NCBI GenBank assembly: GCA_902560225.1
Contig: CACEKT010000003.1
Span: forward strand, 1 to 64,000
DNA: 64,000 nucleotides
Reading direction: 5' to 3'
DNA from: an uncultured Pelagibacteraceae bacterium
Lineage (GTDB): Bacteria; Pseudomonadota; Alphaproteobacteria; Pelagibacterales; Pelagibacteraceae
Below, one piece after another: positions 38,674 through 50,105 of this stretch (position 1 is the first letter of the stretch; each line of letters opens with the position of its first letter). The notes below the pieces were generated by a model that was not told the origin of the DNA, searched no databases, and saw only the letters and a list, made by a program, of their open reading frames with translations. Made by a program: the position numbers and the translations under genes.

Positions 38674-39472
38674 AAGCAAAATAATAGATTGTATAACTTT
38701 CTTTGATAATAATTTTATTTTTGATTTAAGATATAATATTTTAAAAGAACATGTAGATTACTTTGTTATATGTGAGTCTAAATATGATCATCGCAATAAT
38801 CCAAAAAAATTATATTTTGATACAAAAAATTTTAATTCTAAAAAAATTAAATATTTTATAATGGAGAAACCCTTTCCAAAAAATACAAATTTTTGGAAGA
38901 ACCAAGCAATTCAAAGAGAGCATCTGTTAGAAAATTTGAATTTTGTAGAGGCAAATGATTATATATTTTTTTCTGATCCAGATGAAATTCCTGATCCTTT
39001 AATATTTAAAAATTTTAATTTAGAAAAAAAATATGGAATTTTTTTTCAAAAATGTTTTAACTATAAATTCAATCTTTATAATCCCCATGAAACTCCTTGG
39101 GAAGGGACGAGAGTTTGTAAAAAAAAGAATTTAAAATCTATAGATTTTATGCGTCAAAAAATAAAATCAAAAAACTTAAAATATAATTTTTTTAGATTTG
39201 ATAAAGAAAAAAGCATTCAGCTATATCAAAATGCAGGCTGGCATTTTAATAATATAATGGAACCGGAACAAATCTCTATAAAGCTAAAAACTTTTGCTCA
39301 CTCAGAGTTTAGTGGTAATAAATATTCAGATGTTGAGATAATTAGATCAAAAATAGAGAAGAAAGTTGACTTATTTAATAGAGGGCATCAATATAGAAAA
39401 ATACCATTAGACGAAAGTTTTCCAAAATATATTTTTTCTAATTATGAATTGTTAAAAAATTACATTTTGTAA
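38666..39472 (+). CDS. Glycosyltransferase family 17-like protein
   Basis: 268 residues: IIDCITFFDNNFIFDLRYNILKEHVDYFVICESKYDHRN and the divalent-metal motif SDPDEIPDP match GT17, the family named for eukaryotic bisecting N-acetylglucosaminyltransferase III. Bacterial members occur in surface-glycan clusters, with the real activity mostly unknown. The GWHFNNIMEP and AHSEFSGNKY segments further support the family. It ends 3 bp before tRNA-Ser and overlaps the oxidoreductase gene by 8 bp. Confidence 0.83.
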   Translation: MPRSKIIDCITFFDNNFIFDLRYNILKEHVDYFVICESKYDHRNNPKKLYFDTKNFNSKKIKYFIMEKPFPKNTNFWKNQAIQREHLLENLNFVEANDYIFFSDPDEIPDPLIFKNFNLEKKYGIFFQKCFNYKFNLYNPHETPWEGTRVCKKKNLKSIDFMRQKIKSKNLKYNFFRFDKEKSIQLYQNAGWHFNNIMEPEQISIKLKTFAHSEFSGNKYSDVEIIRSKIEKKVDLFNRGHQYRKIPLDESFPKYIFSNYELLKNYIL

Positions 39473-39475
39473 ATT

Positions 39476-39565
39476 GGAGAGATGGCCGAGTGGTTGAAGG
39501 CGCACGCTTGGAAAGCGTGTAAAGGTGCAATCCTTTCATGGGTTCGAATCCCATTCTCTCCGCCA
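39476..39565 (+). tRNA. tRNA-Ser (anticodon GGA)
   Basis: A class II cloverleaf of 90 bases: acceptor GGAGAGA/TCTCTCC with discriminator G and encoded CCA, anticodon loop TTGGAAA (GGA, reading UCC/UCU), long variable arm (GTGCAATCCTTTCAT region), T-loop TTCGAAT. It lies inside the glycan island, 3 bp after the GT17 gene. tRNA genes often mark integration points, but I found no repeat of its 3' end nearby. Confidence 0.97.
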
Positions 39566-39655
39566 TATATAAATCTATTCATTGAATACTATATTTAGAT
39601 ATATTAATTATATATCTCAAACATTAAATTCGATTGGTTTTTTTAAAATTTAAAA

Positions 39656-40468
39656 ATGAATAAACTTAAAATATTTTGTGTCACAGATGTTAGTTCAGAA
39701 TTACTAGAAAAGTTAAATCTTAATTTAGTTGGCGTAGGAAAAAAAAAATTTAGCAAAAAATATATTTCAGTTAAGAAAGGTATAAACATTCAAAAAAAAG
39801 AAAAATATTATTCAGAACTTACTTTTCATTACTGGTTTTGGAAAAACAAATTAAAAAAATATGATAAAAAAACATGGATTGGATTTTCCCAGAAAAGACG
39901 ATTTTGGATAAAAAATAAGAGTAAAATTACTTCATTTGAAAAGTTAAAAAATAACTTATTGACCAGGGTTCCTCCTGAATGGAAAAATTATAATAGTGTA
40001 ATATGTAAAGCAATCTCTGTAAAAAAACCAAAAAAGATAAAGCTATTTAAAAGAGGATGGAAAAATTTAATTTTAGATCCTCAAATAATGTTTAAAGAAA
40101 AGAAACAAACAGTAGAGTTGCATTTTGATATGTTTCATGGTTTTGGTTTTTTAAAAAAAGCTATAGAAGTTATGAATGATAATGACAGAAATGAATTTTC
40201 AAAATATGTGAAATCAAAAAATAAATTTAATGCTAATATTATGTATATATCGAAAAAAGAAATATTAGATAAATGGTTTAAAGATTTATTTACATGGTTA
40301 ACTGAATGTGAAAAAATTTTTGGTTTTAATTTATCTGGATATGACAATCAAAGAATTTATGCTTTTTTAGCTGAGAGGTATGCATCTTTTTGGTTTAAAA
40401 AATATTCAAAACCAATTACTTGGCATTGGACATTTTTTGATATAACCAAAAGTAAAAATGAAATTTAA
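39656..40468 (+). CDS. Probable DUF4422-like glycosyltransferase-related protein
   Basis: 270 residues, very Lys-rich. The segment YYSELTFHYWFWKNKL...WIGFSQKRRFW resembles the E-T-x-Y-W-x-W-KN / YIGF-x-x-Y-RR core of DUF4422 proteins, which are found in capsule and LPS loci. A DMFHGFGFLKKAIEVM segment and a WLTECEKIFGF helix follow. The match is by eye and partial. The neighbouring glycan genes fit the idea. It overlaps the next gene by 11 bp. Confidence 0.55.
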   Translation: MNKLKIFCVTDVSSELLEKLNLNLVGVGKKKFSKKYISVKKGINIQKKEKYYSELTFHYWFWKNKLKKYDKKTWIGFSQKRRFWIKNKSKITSFEKLKNNLLTRVPPEWKNYNSVICKAISVKKPKKIKLFKRGWKNLILDPQIMFKEKKQTVELHFDMFHGFGFLKKAIEVMNDNDRNEFSKYVKSKNKFNANIMYISKKEILDKWFKDLFTWLTECEKIFGFNLSGYDNQRIYAFLAERYASFWFKKYSKPITWHWTFFDITKSKNEI

Positions 40469-41306
40469 AACTTTTTATTTATTATTTTACCAACATAGAT
40501 TTAAAAAGGGTTCAATTTTAAGAAAATTATATTTAAGTATTATTTTACCATTGAAATATATCTTTAATTTTTTTTATTTTGAAAAAAAAATAAATTTAGA
40601 TAAATTTTCAAAAAAAAATTCATATTTATTTGAAAAAAATTTAGATTTTTTATTTGAATTTTTTAATAGCGATAAAGGAAATAAATATATTAATCAGTAT
40701 ATGCATCCATCCAAAAAAAATAAAATTAAAATACAAGCACATGGATATTCTCAATTCTACGAAAATATTTTTTTTAAAATTAAAGATAAAAAATTAAATA
40801 TTATTGAGCTAGGATCTTTTTACGGAAACGCGTCAGCTGCTTTGTATTTTTATTTTAAAAACTCAAGGATTTATGGGGCAGATATAAATCCAGATATGTT
40901 TAGATTTATTTCAAGTAGGGTAAAATGTTTTTTTGTAGATTCTAGTTCATTATTATCAATCGAAAATGAGATTATAAAAAAAAAAATAACTTTTGATATT
41001 ATTATTGAGGATGCAAGTCATATGTTAAAAGACCAGATTATTTCATTATTTTATCTTTTTCCAAAATTAAACCAAGGAGGATATTTTATTATTGAAGAAT
41101 TAGATTTTCCTGAAACAAGAGAAGATATGAGAGTAAATCAACAATTTCCAGATTTAAAAACTATTCTTTTAAATATTTTAGATAATAAAGATTTTAACTC
41201 ACCTTATATTGATGAAAATTCTAAAAATTATTTGTTAGATAATCTAGATAGCATTAAAATTTATAAAGGAAATATTAACGAAATGGCTATAATAAAAAAA
41301 AAATAA
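40458..41306 (+). CDS. Class I SAM-dependent methyltransferase (surface-glycan modification)
   Basis: 282 residues with a basic N-terminus and then a Rossmann methyltransferase: motif I NIIELGSFYGNASAALYFYF, acidic motif II IYGADINPD, and motif IV TFDIIIEDASHMLKDQI. This resembles the CmcI/MycE-type O-methyltransferases that act on sugars or macrolides. With the neighbouring transferases it may methylate a surface glycan. The start is inside the previous gene (11-bp overlap), so the two are coupled. Substrate unknown. Confidence 0.75.
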   Translation: MKFKTFYLLFYQHRFKKGSILRKLYLSIILPLKYIFNFFYFEKKINLDKFSKKNSYLFEKNLDFLFEFFNSDKGNKYINQYMHPSKKNKIKIQAHGYSQFYENIFFKIKDKKLNIIELGSFYGNASAALYFYFKNSRIYGADINPDMFRFISSRVKCFFVDSSSLLSIENEIIKKKITFDIIIEDASHMLKDQIISLFYLFPKLNQGGYFIIEELDFPETREDMRVNQQFPDLKTILLNILDNKDFNSPYIDENSKNYLLDNLDSIKIYKGNINEMAIIKKK

Positions 41307-41373
41307 ATTATAAAAATTTACGATAAAATATTAAAATCATACTTTTTGCTTAAAAGTGATATACTTTAAATAA

Positions 41374-43425
<2,052 letters not shown>

Positions 43426-43427
43426 TA

Positions 43428-44711
43428 ATGAAGTTTTTTGAAACTTCAAAATATAATTCTTTTAAAAAATCTACTTATATTAGTTTGAGATGGATAGGTA
43501 TAATTGGACAATTAATTTCAGTAAATTTTGTATATTTTTTTTTAAATTTTAAATTTGATTTTGTTATTTCAAATTTAATTATTATTTTGGGAATTCTTAG
43601 TAATTTATATTTAATTTATATTTATAAAAAAACTCAATTATCAGATAGATCAGCATTAATTTTTTTAATAATCGACATAATTCAACTAGGAATTTTACTT
43701 TATTTAACTGGTGGTATTATTAACCCCTTTGTAATCTTTTTGTTAATACCGAGTGTTTTTTCTTCATCTAATTTAAGTTTTAAAACTAATGCTATGCTTG
43801 TTTTCTTGACCACATTTGTGATTATAAGTTTGACCTTTTATTCAGAAGATTTACCTCATCCTTTAAATACACACTTTCATGTCAGTCCATATTATTATTA
43901 CTCTATACCTATTGCTTTAATAATTGCTTTAATATTTTTAAATTATTTTGCAATGACATTTGGAGCTCAGTCACGATTGAGAAAAGAAGCTTTAGCAAAA
44001 ATGGAACAGGTGATGGCACAAGAACATGAACTTTTATCTCTAGGAGGTCAAGCAGCTGCAGCTGCACACTCACTTGGAACACCTTTATCAACAATTAAAA
44101 TAATTTCCCATGATCTTGCAAAACAATTTAGAGGAAAAAAAGATGTTGAAAAGGATATTCAGCTTTTATCTAGCCAAGTCGAGAGATGTAATAACATTTT
44201 AAAACGGCTAAGCCTAAATCCTGTTGAGGAGGACAATTTTATTGATGAAGATTTAACAATGAGGGATTATTTGAATGAAATTATTTTGTCATTTAAAGAG
44301 ATTAGTAAAAAAAATTTTATTTTTAATTATGATCAAGATTCAAATGCAAAAAAAATAACTAAATCTATAGAAATAGTTTATGGTTTAAGAAATTTTATAG
44401 GAAATGCTAATAAATTTTCTAAAGAAACAGTCTATATAAACCTAAAAAGTGACAGTGAAATAACTGAAATTATAATTGAAGATGATGGAGATGGTTATCC
44501 AAGAGACATTCTATCAAAAATTGGTGAACCTTATTTAAGATCAAGTGAAACTGATAAAGAATTTAAAAATGGTTTGGGTCTTGGTTTATTTATAGGAAAA
44601 ACTCTCTTAGAAAAAAATTTTGCATCATTAGAATTTAACAATTCTGAAACTAGAAACGGTGCTGAAGTTACTATTAATTGGAACAACAAGGATTTGTTTA
44701 ATATTCAGTGA
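43428..44711 (+). CDS. regB: RegB/PrrB-type redox sensor histidine kinase
   Basis: From the ATG at 43428 (the track start is an earlier TTG) it has 427 residues: about six N-terminal helices containing the RegB quinone-site heptapeptide in [11 protein letters not shown], then the H-box [16 protein letters not shown] with the phospho-accepting His214, and an HATPase domain ([32 protein letters not shown]). A cysteine lies exactly 40 residues after that histidine (ERCNNIL), the same spacing as the redox-active Cys265 after His225 of R. capsulatus RegB. It likely senses quinone or oxygen state. No RegA gene is adjacent. It begins 2 bp after gyrB. Confidence 0.88.
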   Translation: MKFFETSKYNSFKKSTYISLRWIGIIGQLISVNFVYFFLNFKFDFVISNLIIILGILSNLYLIYIYKKTQLSDRSALIFLIIDIIQLGILLYLTGGIINPFVIFLLIPSVFSSSNLSFKTNAMLVFLTTFVIISLTFYSEDLPHPLNTHFHVSPYYYYSIPIALIIALIFLNYFAMTFGAQSRLRKEALAKMEQVMAQEHELLSLGGQAAAAAHSLGTPLSTIKIISHDLAKQFRGKKDVEKDIQLLSSQVERCNNILKRLSLNPVEEDNFIDEDLTMRDYLNEIILSFKEISKKNFIFNYDQDSNAKKITKSIEIVYGLRNFIGNANKFSKETVYINLKSDSEITEIIIEDDGDGYPRDILSKIGEPYLRSSETDKEFKNGLGLGLFIGKTLLEKNFASLEFNNSETRNGAEVTINWNNKDLFNIQ

Positions 44712-46501
44712 AATTTTTTTTTTGTATCAAATAAAGAACTTAATTGGGATATCATAACATCACCTAATTCATTTACGTCAGTAATTTTGATTGCTTTATC
44801 ATAGTACCTAGAAACGTCATGACCTATTCCAATTGCTAAAACTTCAATTTCTGTTTTGTTCTCAATAAATTTAACCATTTTTTTTAAATGTTTTTCTAAA
44901 AAATCACCTGAATTAACCGAAAGAGTTGAGTCATCAACAGGCGCTCCATCAGAAATAACCATTAATATTTTTCGTTCTTCTTTTCTTTTTTTTATTCTGT
45001 TATAAGCCCAAGATATTGCTTCTCCATCTATATTTTCTTTAAGCAAACCTTCTTTAAGCATTAAACCTAAATTATTCTTTGCCTGTCTCCAATGAGTATC
45101 TGCACCTTTATAGATTATATGTCTTAAATCATTTAACCGCCCTGGGGTTTTAGGTTTAGAATTTTTATTCCATAATTCTCTACTTTGTCCACCTTTCCAA
45201 TTTTTTGTGGTAAAACCTAAAATTTCAACTTTAACAGAGCATCTTTCAAGTGTTCTTGATAATATATCAGCACAAATTGCAGCTATAGTAATTGGTCTTC
45301 CTCTCATAGAGCCAGAATTATCAATTAGTAAGGTGACAATTGTATCTTTGAATTCTAAATCTTTCTCTTTTTTAAATGAAAGAGAATTATATGGGTCAAT
45401 TATAATTCTAGGTAATTTTGAACTATCAAGTAAACCCTCTTCTAAATCAAACTCCCATGCCCTATTTTGCTTAGCAAGCAATTGTCTTTGAAGCTTATTT
45501 GCTAGCTTAGTTATAACATCTTGGAAACCAACTAACTGTTGGTCTAAAGTTTTTCTAAGCTTAGTTGCTTCATCAGCATTTTCTAGATTTTCAGCTTTTG
45601 TAATTTCATCGTATTGTGAAGTAAAAATTTTGTAATCAAGATTAATATTATCAATATTTTTTTGAACAATTTGTTCTGAGTTTTGTTCATCAGTATCGTT
45701 ATCTGAAAGTTGTTCATCTAAGTTAAATTCATCAACGTTATAATCTGCATCTATACTAGCTTGAGTTTCCTGATCATTATTTTCGTCTTTATTATCTTCT
45801 GAGTCTTTATTTCGATCATCATTTGAGGGGTTGTCTTGCTCTTGATTTTGGTTATTTTCTTTTTTTTCGTCATCATCTTCACTTTGAAAAATATCCATTT
45901 CTTCTAAAATTTCAGAAAATCTTGAACTATAGTTATTCTGATTTTCTAAATTTTCTTGTAAATATTTTTTGTGATTATCTATTGATTTTTGGAAGTCTTT
46001 TTCCCAAAAATTTAACATTTTTGTTGTTAATGGATTTAAATTAATTTGGTGAAAATTTTTAAGCATATAAAGCTCAAACGCTTCGGAAACAGAAACATCC
46101 TCTTTAGTTTTTAATTGATCTTTTCTTTTTCGATTAATTATTTGTGAATAATTTTCATTAAAATTTTTTTCTATTCCTTTGAGCATTTTTCCACCAAGAG
46201 ACTCATATCTAATTTTTTCAGCAATATTATAAAGTGATCTTGATGAATTATTAGTGGGTAAGTTTTTTTTATAGATTTCATCATTAGAAAATTTTTTTTT
46301 CAAAGCAACAGAGTCTGTTTCAGCACGTAATCGAATAAAATCACTCGGATTTGTTAAATCATCAATTTCAATTATATTTAAATCTTTTGATTTTTCTCGG
46401 GAATCTTTATTACTTAAAGTAAAATCATCAGAAATTACTTTCGATGTTGATGTTAAAGCAAGTCTAAATTTTTCTTTTAAACTATTTTCTTTACCACTCA
46501 T
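44705..46501 (-). CDS. cobT: CobT-like cobaltochelatase subunit (VWA domain)
   Basis: 598 residues matching CobT: N-terminal domain with [27 protein letters not shown], a highly acidic Asp/Glu/Asn/Gln linker around residues 215-280, and a C-terminal von Willebrand A domain with the MIDAS motif [14 protein letters not shown] and the [12 protein letters not shown] segment. In B12-making alphaproteobacteria CobT and CobS load cobalt through CobN. No cobN or other cobalamin gene is in the window. It overlaps regB by 7 bp (convergent), and its start directly follows cobS. Confidence 0.92.
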   Translation of the reverse strand: MSGKENSLKEKFRLALTSTSKVISDDFTLSNKDSREKSKDLNIIEIDDLTNPSDFIRLRAETDSVALKKKFSNDEIYKKNLPTNNSSRSLYNIAEKIRYESLGGKMLKGIEKNFNENYSQIINRKRKDQLKTKEDVSVSEAFELYMLKNFHQINLNPLTTKMLNFWEKDFQKSIDNHKKYLQENLENQNNYSSRFSEILEEMDIFQSEDDDEKKENNQNQEQDNPSNDDRNKDSEDNKDENNDQETQASIDADYNVDEFNLDEQLSDNDTDEQNSEQIVQKNIDNINLDYKIFTSQYDEITKAENLENADEATKLRKTLDQQLVGFQDVITKLANKLQRQLLAKQNRAWEFDLEEGLLDSSKLPRIIIDPYNSLSFKKEKDLEFKDTIVTLLIDNSGSMRGRPITIAAICADILSRTLERCSVKVEILGFTTKNWKGGQSRELWNKNSKPKTPGRLNDLRHIIYKGADTHWRQAKNNLGLMLKEGLLKENIDGEAISWAYNRIKKRKEERKILMVISDGAPVDDSTLSVNSGDFLEKHLKKMVKFIENKTEIEVLAIGIGHDVSRYYDKAIKITDVNELGDVMISQLSSLFDTKKKFH

Positions 46502-47476
46502 TTAAATTTGAATATTTATCAATGACTCAGGTAACTCTTCGCCAAAACATCTTTGATAATATTCTGCGATAATATTTTTTTCAATATCATCACATTTATT
46601 AAGAAAAGTTACTCTAAAAGCATAACCTGTATCTTTAAAAATTTCTGAATTTTCAGCCCAATGCATTACAGTTCTTGGACTCATAACAGTTGAAATATCT
46701 CCTGCAATGAAACCTTTTCTTGTTAAAGATGCCACTTTAATCATATTAGCAACTTTTTCTTTACCTTTAGAATTATTAAGGTTTTTATTTTTTCCTAAAA
46801 CTATATCCAATTCTTTTTCAAGGCTAAGATAGTTTAAAGTTGTCACTATGTTCCATCTATCCATTTGTCCTTGATTTATTTGTTGAGTTCCATGATAAAG
46901 TCCTGTCGTGTCGCCTAGCCCAATTGTATTTGACGTAGCAAATAATCTAAAAAATTTATTTTGTTTAATTACCTTGTTTTTGTCTAATAATGTAAAATTA
47001 CCCTCCGCTTCCAAAACCCTTTGTATCACAAACATTACATCAGGTCTTCCAGCATCATATTCATCAAAAACAAGAGCCACAGGGTTTTGTATAGACCAAG
47101 GTAAAATGCCCTCATTAAATTGAGTTACTTGTTTCCCATCCTTAAGAACAATTGCATCTTTTCCAATTAAATCTATTCTACTAACATGACTATCTAAATT
47201 TACACGAATACAGGGCCAATTTAATCGTGCCGCAATTTGTTCTATGTGAGTTGATTTTCCTGTGCCATGATACCCTTGAACCAACACTCTTTTATTAAAA
47301 GCAAATCCAGATATGATTGCTAAAGTTGTATCTCTATCAAACTTGTAGCTTTTATCAATTTCAGGGACATATTCATTTTTTTTTGAAAAGGCTTCTACTT
47401 CCATTTCTGAGTCAATCCCAAAAGTCTGCTTTAATGAAACTTTAATATCAGGTTGTGTGTTAAGATTTGGTGTCAA
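46502..47476 (-). CDS. cobS: CobS-like AAA+ ATPase (cobaltochelatase subunit)
   Basis: 324 residues with the MoxR-type AAA+ motifs: Walker [17 protein letters not shown], Walker [16 protein letters not shown], sensor [17 protein letters not shown] and the arginine region [12 protein letters not shown]. It acts with CobT as the ATPase motor of the chelatase. It is contiguous with cobT downstream and overlaps the J-domain gene by 17 bp upstream. This J-domain/cobS/cobT/bolA neighbourhood is common in alphaproteobacteria. Confidence 0.93.
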   Translation of the reverse strand: MTPNLNTQPDIKVSLKQTFGIDSEMEVEAFSKKNEYVPEIDKSYKFDRDTTLAIISGFAFNKRVLVQGYHGTGKSTHIEQIAARLNWPCIRVNLDSHVSRIDLIGKDAIVLKDGKQVTQFNEGILPWSIQNPVALVFDEYDAGRPDVMFVIQRVLEAEGNFTLLDKNKVIKQNKFFRLFATSNTIGLGDTTGLYHGTQQINQGQMDRWNIVTTLNYLSLEKELDIVLGKNKNLNNSKGKEKVANMIKVASLTRKGFIAGDISTVMSPRTVMHWAENSEIFKDTGYAFRVTFLNKCDDIEKNIIAEYYQRCFGEELPESLINIQI

Positions 47477-47993
47477 TTTTTTCTCTATAAGTGTTTTTAA
47501 GTTGTGTATATGCTAAAGTAATTAATTTTAGTTTTTCTTCGTATTTCTTATTCCCAGAATTCATATCAGGGTGAAATTTTTTGACAAGCACTTTGAACTT
47601 ATCCTGTATTTTTTTCCATTTCAAGCCAACAGAAATGCCTAATATTCCAAAAGCTTTTATATCTTTATGATTAAATTTAAATTGACGCATATGGTCATAC
47701 TCACCATTAATTTTATCTTTATCTAGTTCATCTCTTAGGGTGTTGTTCCAAAGTACTTTAAAGAAATTATCGGAAGAACTAAAGCTTTGGGTAGGTTTAT
47801 GCCAGATCATGTCAGATTTTAGAAAATCTAAAACTTGATCATCATTCATTCCTGAAAAATAATTCCAATTTTTATTAAACTCTTTTACATGTTCCAAGCA
47901 CAGCATCCTATATTTTTTGCTATTATCTTTTTCAACTGGTGCTTTATATTCACCAATTTCATTACAATTATTCCAGTCGCAAATATTTTTCAT
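47460..47993 (-). CDS. J-domain (DnaJ-like) protein
   Basis: 177 residues. The N-terminal half has [18 protein letters not shown] and [18 protein letters not shown], a possible zinc site; the C-terminal part is a J-domain with the HPD triad in [28 protein letters not shown]. It should stimulate an Hsp70 (DnaK) ATPase, perhaps for the CobS/CobT machine beside it, which is inferred from the conserved neighbourhood. It faces bolA across 17 bp between starts, a very short divergent promoter. Confidence 0.9.
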   Translation of the reverse strand: MKNICDWNNCNEIGEYKAPVEKDNSKKYRMLCLEHVKEFNKNWNYFSGMNDDQVLDFLKSDMIWHKPTQSFSSSDNFFKVLWNNTLRDELDKDKINGEYDHMRQFKFNHKDIKAFGILGISVGLKWKKIQDKFKVLVKKFHPDMNSGNKKYEEKLKLITLAYTQLKNTYREKIDTKS

Positions 47994-48010
47994 GATGTAT
48001 AATAATATTT

Positions 48011-48271
48011 ATGGATATAAACGAATTAATTGCAATTGTAAAAAATAAACTAAAAGAACAAATTAATATTGAAAGTATTAATATCGAAGATAAGTCATTT
48101 TTGCATAAAAATCATTCTGGAAATAAAGAAGGTAAATTTCATTTAAAGATTAATATAAAATCAAATGAGCTTAAAAAATTGAGCAGATTAGAAAGTAACA
48201 AAAAAGTTTACAAAGTTTTAGATAAAGAATTAAAAGAAACTATTCATTCTATTCAAATTTTAATAACTTAA
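48011..48271 (+). CDS. bolA: BolA-family protein
   Basis: 86 residues in the BolA fold: N-terminal helix INELIAIVKNKLKEQINIESI, the conserved histidine region LHKNHSGNKEGKFHLKI, and a C-terminal helix YKVLDKELKETIHSIQI. BolA proteins act with monothiol glutaredoxins in iron-sulfur handling or regulate transcription. It lacks the usual G-D-S-H core form but keeps the histidine. Its 3' end overlaps aroB by 12 bp in convergent orientation. Confidence 0.87.
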   Translation: MDINELIAIVKNKLKEQINIESINIEDKSFLHKNHSGNKEGKFHLKINIKSNELKKLSRLESNKKVYKVLDKELKETIHSIQILIT

Positions 48272-49366
48272 TTCTTTTTTAAGAAATGAACTTAATTTTT
48301 TCTTACTATATTTATTACTTTCAAGGGGTAAACCAATTTTTTTTAACAAAACTAAATTAATTTCATTAGAATTATTTTTTTTATCTTTAGACATAAAAAA
48401 TAGTATCTTATTTAAATCTTTAACTTTAAAAAACTTATTTAAACTTGAAGGTAAATTAGAATTTGTAATATGATTAATAATTGATCTATAGTCACTTTTA
48501 TTAATTATATTTTCTTTTGAACAAAAATTTAGTGCAGTTTTTATACCTAGTATTACAGCTTCACCATGGTTTAATCTTTTAGAATATCCTAATGAAGCCT
48601 CATAAGCGTGAGCAAACGTATGACCAAAATTTAAAATTTTTCTTAACCCTTTTTCTTTCTCATCTTTTTCGACTACCTTTTTTTTAATTTTGCAACTTTC
48701 ATAAATAGCTTTTTCAATAAAAGGTGAAGATAGATTTAAAATTTTATTAACATTTTTATTTAAAAAGTTGTAAAAACTTTTATTAGCAATTAAAGAATGT
48801 TTCAATATTTCTCCATACCCACAAATAACTTCTCTGTGCGGAAGAGTTTTTAAAAACTGAGTATCTGAAATTACTAAACTTGGTTGATAAAAACTTCCAA
48901 TTAAATTTTTACCGTACTTTGTATTTATACCAGTTTTTCCTCCTATTGATGAGTCGACCTGAGATAATAATGTTGTTGGAATATTAATAAATTTTAAACC
49001 TCTCTTAAATAGACTTGCTGCAAAACCTGTTATATCTCCTGTTATTCCTCCTCCAATGGAGATCAAACAATCTTCTCTTGAGAAGTTTTTAACTAACAAA
49101 ATATCTAGGATTTTATTAATACTATTTTGATTTTTACTTTTTTCACTAGCATTAAAAAAATAAATAAAAATATTTTTATTTTTAAAAGATTTTTTTATTT
49201 TTAGAATAATCTTTTTTGAAATATTTTTATCTATAACTATTAAGGTTTTATTAAATTTTATTAAATTATCTTTAAAAATTTTTGAAATATTTGATATTAT
49301 ATATGAACCAATAATAATTGGATATTCTTGTGTTTTTGTCTTTATCTTTAATTTAGTGGTTTTCAT
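48260..49366 (-). CDS. aroB: 3-dehydroquinate synthase
   Basis: 368 residues: NAD-binding segment EDCLISIGGGITGDITGFAASLFKRGLKFINIPTTLLSQVDSSIGGKTGIN, the zinc-binding motifs LRKILNFGHTFAHAYEA and LNHGEAVILGI. It converts DAHP to 3-dehydroquinate, the second step of the shikimate pathway. It overlaps aroK by 14 bp, the usual aroK-aroB pair. Confidence 0.95.
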   Translation of the reverse strand: MKTTKLKIKTKTQEYPIIIGSYIISNISKIFKDNLIKFNKTLIVIDKNISKKIILKIKKSFKNKNIFIYFFNASEKSKNQNSINKILDILLVKNFSREDCLISIGGGITGDITGFAASLFKRGLKFINIPTTLLSQVDSSIGGKTGINTKYGKNLIGSFYQPSLVISDTQFLKTLPHREVICGYGEILKHSLIANKSFYNFLNKNVNKILNLSSPFIEKAIYESCKIKKKVVEKDEKEKGLRKILNFGHTFAHAYEASLGYSKRLNHGEAVILGIKTALNFCSKENIINKSDYRSIINHITNSNLPSSLNKFFKVKDLNKILFFMSKDKKNNSNEINLVLLKKIGLPLESNKYSKKKLSSFLKKELSY

Positions 49367-49865
49367 AAATTTCTAAAATTTTTTTAACAATCTGGTCCTT
49401 TGAGAGTTTATCACATTTAATTTCAAATAAAGCTTTTGAATAAATCTTAGATCTTTTCTTCATCAAATCAATTAATTCATTATCAGTTGAATTATAAGCC
49501 AAAGGTCTTTTTTTGCTATTTTTAATTCTATTCAATAATATTGAGTCACTCCAATTTAGCCAAAAAGATAAATGACTTTTTAATATTTCTTTTCTTATGT
49601 TTATATTTGCAAATGTTCCTCCCCCCAAGGATATTACAACTGAATTTAATTTTAATTTTTTTAAAGTGATTTTTTCTTCAAATTTTCTAAAATAAATTTC
49701 TCCCTTTTTTTCAAAGATTTTCTTGATTGATTCACCAATTTCATTTTCAATTTCTTTGTCTATATCAATAAAATCTAGTTTTAATTTTTTAGCCACAAGT
49801 GAGCCTATAGAAGTCTTGCCAGCACCCATCATTCCTAAAAAAATAAGATTTTCTTTTAATTTCAT
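49353..49865 (-). CDS. aroK: Shikimate kinase
   Basis: From Met22 of the track ORF the protein is 170 residues, the family size. It has the P-loop FLGMMGAGKTSIGS, the shikimate-binding FIDIDKEIENEIGESI, VISLGGGTFANINIR and a lid RKRPLAYNSTDNELIDLMKKRSKIY. It phosphorylates shikimate at position 3. I chose the inner start since the extra 21 residues precede the core P-loop strand without family likeness and would run over the divergent gene's promoter. Confidence 0.93.
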   Translation of the reverse strand: MKLKENLIFLGMMGAGKTSIGSLVAKKLKLDFIDIDKEIENEIGESIKKIFEKKGEIYFRKFEEKITLKKLKLNSVVISLGGGTFANINIRKEILKSHLSFWLNWSDSILLNRIKNSKKRPLAYNSTDNELIDLMKKRSKIYSKALFEIKCDKLSKDQIVKKILEIYENH

Positions 49866-49922
49866 AAGTTTCTTTATTGAAAAAACACAAATATGTCTTA
49901 ATTTGAAATTAACTAAAGTTAT

Positions 49923-50105
49923 ATGCAATTTAAAAAAAACACAAGTTCAGGTAAAAATAATTTAGTTGCAGTAGTTATTAAATTTAGTTTAGGTCTGACA
50001 GTTATTATGGGTATTATTTTATTCCTAAATACAATTGATTTTCCAGCTCCAAAAAAAGAAATAGAAAAAGTTATTCCAAATGAAAATTTTAAAATTGTTA
50101 AATAA
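49923..50105 (+). CDS. Small single-pass membrane protein of unknown function
   Basis: 60 residues with a basic N-terminus, one transmembrane helix (VIKFSLGLTVIMGIILFL) and a charged tail. It is divergent from aroK with about 57 bp between starts, and its end overlaps the next gene by 26 bp. The overlap and the clean helix suggest a real coupled gene. It is not recognised; a single-helix envelope component or assembly partner for the larger exported neighbour is possible. Confidence 0.6.
   Translation: MQFKKNTSSGKNNLVAVVIKFSLGLTVIMGIILFLNTIDFPAPKKEIEKVIPNENFKIVK

Noticed and set aside
39476-39565. tRNA-Ser as an integration site with flanking direct repeats
   Set aside because: No copy of its 3' end and no integrase gene were found nearby.
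49866-49928. 21-residue extension of shikimate kinase
   Set aside because: The core P-loop strand begins at Met22, and the extension would cover the divergent promoter.
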